This document shows, piece after piece, positions 48,453-50,812 of a DNA stretch of 50,812 bases. Where the stretch lies: contig JBBSPV010000027.1 of the NCBI GenBank assembly GCA_038258425.1, positions 1 to 50,812 on the forward strand, written 5' to 3'. The position numbers and the translations under genes are program-made. A model generated the notes under the pieces. The model did no database searches and had not been told where the DNA came from. It worked only from the letters and a program-made list of their open reading frames with translations. The stretch is from DATLGB01 sp038258425 (GTDB lineage Bacteria > Actinomycetota > Thermoleophilia > Solirubrobacterales > Solirubrobacteraceae). Position 1 is the stretch's first letter; each line of letters opens with the position of its first letter.

Positions 48453-50456
48453 ATGCCTGCCTTCAAGCTCGACGCCGTCTACTCGCCTACCGCCGACCAG
48501 CCCAAGGCGATCGCCGGGCTCGCGGAGGGCATCGAGGCGGGCGACCGGTACACGACGCTGCTCGGCGCCACCGGCACGGGCAAGACGATGACCATGGCGG
48601 CGACGATCGAGGCCGTCCAGCGCCCGTCGCTGATCCTCGCGCACAACAAGACGCTCGCCGCGCAGCTGTGCAACGAGTTCCGCACGTACTTCCCGCAGAA
48701 CTCCGTCGAGTACTTCGTCTCCTACTACGACTACTACCAGCCCGAGGCCTACGTCCCCTCGCGCGACCTCTACATCGAGAAGGACTCGGCGATCAACCAG
48801 GAGATCGACCGGCTGCGCCACGCGGCCACGGCGTCCCTGTTCGCCCGCCGGGACGTGATCATCGTGGCCTCCGTGTCGGCGATCTTCGGCCTCGGCTCGC
48901 CCGAGACCTACAACGCCAACTGCCAGATCCTCCTCAAGGGCGGCGAGGCCGACCGCGACGCCCTGCTGCGCAAGCTCGTGTCCCTGCAGTACACGCGCAA
49001 CGACCAGGCCCTCGGCCGGGGGACGTTCCGGGTGCGCGGCGACACGCTGGAGGTCTTCCCGGCCTACGCGGAGACGGCCTTCCGGGCCTCGTTCTTCGGC
49101 GACGAGGTGGAGCGGCTGCAGCACTTCGACCCGTTGACGGGCGAGCTCATCGTCGACGACCTCGAGCACGTCGCCATCTGGCCGGCGACGCACTACAACG
49201 TCAAGGAGGGCTCGATCGAGGCCGCCGTGGAGGAGATCGGCCGCGAGCTCAACGACCGCTGCGCGGTCCTCGAGGGCGAGGGCAAGCTGCTCGAGTCCCA
49301 CCGCCTGCGCCAGCGCACGCAGTACGACATGGAGATGCTGCGCGAGGTCGGGTTCTGCTCGGGGATCGAGAACTACTCCCGCATCCTGGACGGCCGCGAG
49401 CCGGGGGCGCGTCCGTACTGCCTGATCGACTACTTCCCCGAGGACTTCGTCTGCTTCCTCGACGAGTCCCACCAGACCACGCCGCAGATCGGCGGCATGT
49501 ACGAGGGCGATCGCTCACGCAAGCAGACGCTCGTCGACTACGGCTTCCGCCTGCCGTCCGCGATGGACAATCGGCCCCAGACCTTCGACGAGTTCCTCTC
49601 CATCACGCCGCAGATCTGCTTCGTCTCGGCCACACCGGGCGCCTACGAGCGCTCGCACTCGGCTCGCGTGGTCGAGCAGATCGTCCGCCCGACCGGCATC
49701 GTGGACCCCGAGGTCGACGTGCGCGAGACGCGCAACCAGATCGACGACCTCATGGGGGAGATCCGCTCGCGCGTGGACCGCGAGGAGCGGGTGCTCGTGA
49801 CCACGCTGACCAAGAAGATGTCCGAGGACCTCACGGACTACCTGCTCGAGATGGGCTTCAAGGTCCGCTACCTGCACTCGGAGGTCGACACGCTGGAGCG
49901 CATCCAGATCATCCGCGAGCTGCGCCTGGGCGAGTTCGACATCCTCGTCGGCGTCAACCTCCTGCGCGAGGGGCTCGACCTGCCTGAGGTCTCGCTCGTC
50001 GCCATCCTCGACGCGGACAAGGAGGGCTTCCTGCGCGGGGAGACCTCGCTGATCCAGACCATCGGCCGGGCCGCCCGCAACGTCGGCGGCCGCGTGATCA
50101 TGTACGCCGACAAGGAGTCGGCCGCCATGCGCAGCGCGCTGGAGGAGACCAACCGCCGCCGCGCCATCCAGGTCGCCTACAACGCCGAGCACGGCATCAC
50201 CCCGGAGACGATCGTCAAGGGGATCTCCGACATCTCGGAGTTCCTCATGACGGACTCCAAGGTCCCCACGAAGGGCCGGCGCGCGCGCAGGCGCGAGACG
50301 GACATGACGCCGGCACAGCTCGAGTCGACCCTCGTCGAGCTCGAGGAGGAGATGCTCGCGGCCGCGGAGGACCTGCGCTTCGAGTACGCCGCGAAGCTCC
50401 GCGACGAGATCCGGGAGCTGCGCCGCGAGCTCGACGCGGCGACCGAGCCCGCGTAG
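48453..50456 (+). CDS. uvrB: excinuclease ABC subunit B
   Basis: 667 residues, full length. Walker A GATGTGKT at 38-45, the beta-hairpin signature EYFVSYYDYYQPEAYVP with its cluster of Tyr, DEE-box equivalent LDESH, helicase motifs V-VI (GVNLLREGLDLPEVSLVAILDADKEGFLR; QTIGRAARN), and a C-terminal UVR domain of about 35 residues that contacts UvrC. UvrB verifies damage and recruits UvrC in nucleotide excision repair; polA in this window would fill the gap. In many bacteria uvrB is SOS-controlled, but no LexA box is visible upstream. Confidence 0.98.
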   Translation: MPAFKLDAVYSPTADQPKAIAGLAEGIEAGDRYTTLLGATGTGKTMTMAATIEAVQRPSLILAHNKTLAAQLCNEFRTYFPQNSVEYFVSYYDYYQPEAYVPSRDLYIEKDSAINQEIDRLRHAATASLFARRDVIIVASVSAIFGLGSPETYNANCQILLKGGEADRDALLRKLVSLQYTRNDQALGRGTFRVRGDTLEVFPAYAETAFRASFFGDEVERLQHFDPLTGELIVDDLEHVAIWPATHYNVKEGSIEAAVEEIGRELNDRCAVLEGEGKLLESHRLRQRTQYDMEMLREVGFCSGIENYSRILDGREPGARPYCLIDYFPEDFVCFLDESHQTTPQIGGMYEGDRSRKQTLVDYGFRLPSAMDNRPQTFDEFLSITPQICFVSATPGAYERSHSARVVEQIVRPTGIVDPEVDVRETRNQIDDLMGEIRSRVDREERVLVTTLTKKMSEDLTDYLLEMGFKVRYLHSEVDTLERIQIIRELRLGEFDILVGVNLLREGLDLPEVSLVAILDADKEGFLRGETSLIQTIGRAARNVGGRVIMYADKESAAMRSALEETNRRRAIQVAYNAEHGITPETIVKGISDISEFLMTDSKVPTKGRRARRRETDMTPAQLESTLVELEEEMLAAAEDLRFEYAAKLRDEIRELRRELDAATEPA

Positions 50457-50458
50457 GG

Positions 50459-50474
50459 CCGGCCGGCGGGCCGG
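50459..50474 (+). terminator. hairpin after uvrB
   Basis: CCGGCC (50459-50464), loop GGCG, GGCCGG (50469-50474), starting three bases after the uvrB TAG. Perfect six-base stem, no T tract. Confidence 0.4.
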
Positions 50475-50507
50475 GGTGGGTGTCCGGCGCGCGTACGGGG
50501 TCGGCGT

Positions 50508-50572
50508 GCGGGGCGGGCCTCCGGGGCGGGCCTCCGGGGCGGACCTCCCGGGCCAGCCTCCGGGTCGGGCCT
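50508..50572. repeat. 13-bp tandem repeat downstream of uvrB (five copies)
   Basis: Five back-to-back copies of a unit close to CCGGGGCGGGCCT: 50508-50520, 50521-50533, 50534-50546, 50547-50559 and 50560-50572. Copies 1-3 differ by one base from the consensus or less; copies 4-5 diverge more. The 13-bp period does not fit codons, so it is non-coding. Confidence 0.8.
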
Positions 50573-50812
50573 CACCGAGCTCGTCGGGGAACGGGTTTCG
50601 TGGGGCATCTCGCGGGCTGAGGCTGCAGTCGTGCGCCACACCTGAGGTGCGCGAGCTCGACCACGGCCGCTGGTGCGGGACGTGCGCACGCCGGTGGACC
50701 AGGACGGTTCGCCGCGCCGACCACGCCCCCGTGACCGCGACGTGGTCGCGGCCACGAACCGCCAATCCGCCAGGTGACCCATCCCGCGCCGGCCGCCTGG
50801 TGTGGCGCCCCG
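50573..50812. other. non-coding tail with inverted repeats
   Basis: No supported gene. It contains the palindrome CACCTGAGGTG (50639-50649) and a hairpin CCGCGAC / GTCGCGG (50735-50741 with 50745-50751), extended by GTG / CAC across one mismatch (50731-50755). An open frame from GTG at 50647 to the window edge has one CxxC pair but cannot be judged at this length. Confidence 0.4.

Noticed and set aside
50177..50782. 201-codon minus-strand frame over the uvrB end and tail
   Set aside because: Pro/Arg-rich, runs through the 13-bp repeat and antisense to the UVR domain.
50647..50812. Open plus-strand frame at the right edge with one CxxC
   Set aside because: Too short and cut by the window; no family or start signal to support it.

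Overview
The window reads as chromosomal DNA of a very GC-rich actinobacterium. The evidence is the strong G/C third-position bias, GTG and TTG starts, stop codons that are only TGA or TAG, a four-domain ribosomal protein S1, a DUF4032 kinase-like protein, and a proofreading-deficient DNA polymerase I with Tyr in motif B. A deep-branching lineage such as Thermoleophilia/Solirubrobacterales is my guess; there is no rRNA here to prove it. Genes are densely packed, with many 1-4 bp stop/start overlaps. I see no tRNA, rRNA, CRISPR array, insertion sequence or phage gene.

Layout: (1) 0-0.4 kb, the start of a Gly/Ala-rich membrane-anchored protein leaving the window on the minus strand. (2) 0.5-8.5 kb, a heat-shock and RNA-maintenance block hrcA-dnaJ-prmA, then ndh (type II NADH dehydrogenase), a DUF192 gene on the minus strand, and yqeY-phoH-ybeY-era plus a PH-domain protein. 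(3) 8.5-11.5 kb, an ArsA/Get3-like ATPase diverging from a squalene/phytoene-synthase-like gene coupled to a geranylgeranyl-reductase-like flavoprotein. A clear paralogue of that flavoprotein lies at 33.3-34.5 kb. (4) 11.9-20.1 kb, a nearly complete tryptophan operon headed by hisIE (hisIE-trpE-trpG-trpD-trpC-X-trpF-trpB-trpA-small membrane protein), where X is a DUF707-like glycosyltransferase candidate. (5) 20.3-25.7 kb, a branched-chain amino acid type ABC importer livJHMGF with a small membrane protein coupled to livF. (6) 25.7-36.6 kb, mixed single genes: zinc-ribbon membrane protein, TIGR01777 epimerase, thioredoxin, LysR regulator, ACT-domain malic enzyme, polA, the flavoprotein paralogue, and a membrane GGDEF/HD-GYP protein. 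(7) 36.6-39.4 kb, rpsA-coaE-lytic transglycosylase. (8) 39.4-47.2 kb, an alpha-glucoside locus: amylosucrase, a LpqY/SugABC-like importer and a GH13 alpha-glucosidase. (9) 47.2-50.8 kb, a DUF4032 protein diverging from uvrB, then non-coding DNA with a 13-bp tandem repeat.

How the genes work together: the trp genes supply every step from chorismate to tryptophan, and hisIE shares the PRPP supply. The sugar locus would import an alpha-glucoside (trehalose, sucrose or maltose type), hydrolyse it with the GH13 enzyme and convert sucrose to alpha-glucan with amylosucrase. Its importer and the glucosidase diverge around a palindrome that could be a LacI-family operator.

The most general signal is promoter architecture. 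About sixteen gene starts have a TANNNT hexamer only 6-12 bases before the start codon, which points to leaderless or nearly leaderless mRNAs. In several cases the TAG stop of the upstream gene forms the first half of that hexamer, and in the arsA/synthase pair two divergent -10 hexamers overlap. I found no obviously new defence or mobile system. The best candidates for undescribed biology are the isoprenoid-like module with its paralogue, the glycosyltransferase-like gene in the trp operon, and the small membrane proteins attached to the trp and liv operons.
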